Shown piece by piece: positions 62,645 to 64,000 of a stretch of 64,000 nucleotides of DNA. A program made the position numbers and the translations under genes. Positions within the stretch are counted from its first letter, which is position 1, and every line of letters begins with the position of its first letter. The notes beneath the pieces were generated by a model. The model did no database searches, was not told the DNA's origin, and saw nothing but the letters and a program-made list of their open reading frames with translations. This DNA is from CBDCZI01 sp965224495 (GTDB taxonomy: Bacteria; Bacteroidota; Bacteroidia; Cytophagales; JAAEPT01). Location: the NCBI GenBank assembly GCA_965224495.1, contig CBDCZI010000011.1:1-64000 (forward strand). Reading direction: 5' to 3'.

Positions 62645-63168
62645 AATGACTCTTGTTGTTCCCAATCGAGAATAGCTTTTTTACGAGGTAATCCCCACAT
62701 ATAACCACCTAAAGCACCTGAGGTTTGTATCACACGGTGGCAGGGAATAAATAAAGAAATAGGGTTTTTACCAATAGCAGTTCCTACCGCCCGAGAAGCT
62801 TTGGGTTTTGCTATCATTTCTGCGGTGTTTTTGTAGGTAGATAAACTTCCTTTTGGTATTTTCAATAACGTACGCCAAACAGCTAATTGAAAAGGTGTAC
62901 CTTTAAGATGTAAATTGAGTGTTTTTTTGTGGCTTTTCACAAACGAAAGTAAGGCTTGTTGGTGACTTTCGTCTTCTTTTTGTGTAAATGTAGCCTTTGG
63001 AAACCGACGTTTTAAGTCTGTTAAATCATTTTTTTTAGGGAATCCTAAATAACAAATACCCTTTGATGTGGAAGCAATAAGTGTATCTCCCCAAATACTT
63101 GGCGAAAAGCTATAGCTGATATTAATGACTTCATCGGTCATTTCCTCTATGTGTGTTTTTTGAGACAT
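62641..63168 (-). CDS. ogt: Methylated-DNA--protein-cysteine methyltransferase
   Basis: 175 residues from the ATG at 63168. The longer open frame to 63285 is inside the neighbouring gene and rejected. The acceptor cysteine is in FIPCHRVIQ. The Ada-like helix-turn-helix PFQLAVWRTLLKIPKGSLSTYKN and the arginine finger region KPKASRAVGTAIGKNP are intact. It removes O6-alkyl groups from guanine in one suicide reaction. Its start overlaps the stop of the channel gene by one base. Confidence 0.9.
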   Translation of the reverse strand: MSQKTHIEEMTDEVINISYSFSPSIWGDTLIASTSKGICYLGFPKKNDLTDLKRRFPKATFTQKEDESHQQALLSFVKSHKKTLNLHLKGTPFQLAVWRTLLKIPKGSLSTYKNTAEMIAKPKASRAVGTAIGKNPISLFIPCHRVIQTSGALGGYMWGLPRKKAILDWEQQESL

Positions 63169-63959
63169 TATTTTGTTTCTTTGTCTAAATATACATACGA
63201 ATAAATAGCACCGACAAACAATGTTCCACCGATAATATTTCCTAAAGTAACAGGTAGTAGGTTTACGATGAAAAACTGTGACCACGTAACGTCAGCACCT
63301 TGGAATATTCCCAAAGGAATAAAAAACATATTAGCAATACTGTGTTCAAAACCAAGCGCAACGAAAGTCATAATAGGAAACCAAATACCTAATATCTTCC
63401 CACTTACTTGGTTAGATGATACAGCTAACCAAACAGCCAAACAAACTAACCAATTACAAGCCACTGCTTTAAAAAACAAAGTAACGAAATCTTGATTTAC
63501 TTTACTTTCGGCAATAGAAATGGTAGCAGAATGCCAAGGCTCTTGTTCTAAAGCACCAGTAAGAGCAACAAAGCAATAGGCGACAAAAACACTACCAATA
63601 AAATTGCCAATATAAGAGAGTCCCCAGTTCTTAGCAATATCGGTATAGGTGATTGATTTTTTCTTTAAAGCGGGGATTAAAATAGCGGTGTTTCCAGTGA
63701 AAAGTTCGGCTCCCGCAAGGACGACTAAAACGAGTCCGACAGGGAAAACACTACCAAAAATAAAAGAAGCTAAACCAGGGTTCATCGCTTTTATTTGAGG
63801 AATGCCACCACCAATTTTTATAGCTAAAAACCCACCGAAAGCAATGTATGCTCCAGCCAAAAAACTAAGTAATAAAACCTTCAATGTGTTGGTCTGTATT
63901 TTCGAATGTCCCGATTTTGCAATAGTGTGGAAAACTTGTTGTGGTGTTTGGAATGACAT
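63168..63959 (-). CDS. Formate/nitrite transporter family channel
   Basis: 263 residues with six membrane helices. The FNT signature is seen in LLLSFLAGAYIAFGGFLAI, GAELFTGNTAILIP and NWLVCLAVWLAVSS, and the central histidine region is FVALGFEHSIANMFFIPLGI. The protein forms a pentameric pore for formate, nitrite or hydrosulfide. The substrate cannot be told from sequence. It is the first gene of a three-gene unit; 41 bases upstream remain in the window, too few to place a promoter. Confidence 0.9.
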   Translation of the reverse strand: MSFQTPQQVFHTIAKSGHSKIQTNTLKVLLLSFLAGAYIAFGGFLAIKIGGGIPQIKAMNPGLASFIFGSVFPVGLVLVVLAGAELFTGNTAILIPALKKKSITYTDIAKNWGLSYIGNFIGSVFVAYCFVALTGALEQEPWHSATISIAESKVNQDFVTLFFKAVACNWLVCLAVWLAVSSNQVSGKILGIWFPIMTFVALGFEHSIANMFFIPLGIFQGADVTWSQFFIVNLLPVTLGNIIGGTLFVGAIYSYVYLDKETK

Positions 63960-64000
63960 AGACGGCTTTTTGTATTGATAACAAGAAATTTATCCTTAAA

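Noticed and set aside
63169..63285. N-terminal extension of ogt
   Set aside because: It lies wholly inside the channel gene and is basic, aromatic shadow sequence; ATG 63168 couples to the channel stop.

Overview
The window is AT-rich bacterial DNA, most likely from a member of the Flavobacteriales (Bacteroidota). The support is gene content and promoter style. Content includes a bacillithiol deacetylase (BshB1), an HU-CCDC81/SPOR protein beside ExbB/ExbD/TonB, a very long TPR lipid-envelope protein, a permease carrying a DtxR-type domain, and Mpl. Several genes have the Bacteroidota -7 promoter element TAnnTTTG. No rRNA, tRNA or CRISPR array was seen. Species cannot be named from sequence alone.

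Layout. Bases 1-17.7 kb hold one co-directional surface-polysaccharide locus on the + strand: wecB (tail only), wecC, the complete pseudaminic acid set pseB-C-F-G-H-I, a probable glycosyltransferase, a Wzx flippase, a Wzy polymerase, a heparinase II/III-like protein, a GT4 glycosyltransferase, a bacillosamine-type pglC-D-E set, and a second UDP-sugar dehydrogenase. It makes activated pseudaminic acid, a UDP-ManNAc-uronate type sugar and a di-N-acetylbacillosamine-type first sugar, and should assemble them by the Wzx/Wzy route. Bases 17.7-18.6 kb hold a 61-bp orphan end of an insertion sequence and a small lipoprotein. Bases 18.6-31.5 kb run on the - strand: an LTA-synthase-like sulfatase, trmB, folC, a HepT/MntA toxin-antitoxin pair, tonB-exbD-exbB, an HU/SPOR protein, an outer-membrane beta-barrel, a TPR protein and bshB1. 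Bases 31.5-38.3 kb form an accessory island bounded by two inverted copies of a roughly 230-315 bp non-coding repeat. It contains a three-gene operon of secreted trypsin-fold proteins, only one of which keeps a catalytic triad, plus gene debris including the C-terminus of a group II intron reverse transcriptase. Bases 38.3-49.4 kb are mostly housekeeping (dnaB, mpl, exonuclease, rsmE, rsmB-like, glycosyltransferase, WYL regulator, YehS-like). At 49.4-50.6 kb lies a complete IS1595-like element with an 8-bp target duplication. Bases 50.6-55.8 kb hold a Mn/Zn ABC importer with its DtxR-family regulator. Bases 56-64 kb hold a cold-shock protein, a lysozyme-like protein, an M48 protease, hldD, an unusual zinc-ribbon SDR, truA, ogt and a formate/nitrite channel.

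A recurring feature is reading-frame damage by single-base indels. About twenty, all or nearly all insertions, lie in pseB-pseC, with isolated ones in folC, the beta-barrel gene, two trypsin-fold genes, the metal permease (where the indel creates a false fusion), the metal-binding lipoprotein and the lysozyme. The insertion bias and the hits in essential or single-copy genes point to residual long-read consensus errors in most of these. The frames were decoded by eye and the intact products inferred.

The most promising undescribed system is the protease/pseudoprotease operon at 32.5-36.7 kb: one secreted HtrA/trypsin-like enzyme with H342-D372-S445, flanked by two co-transcribed paralogues in which all three catalytic positions are replaced.
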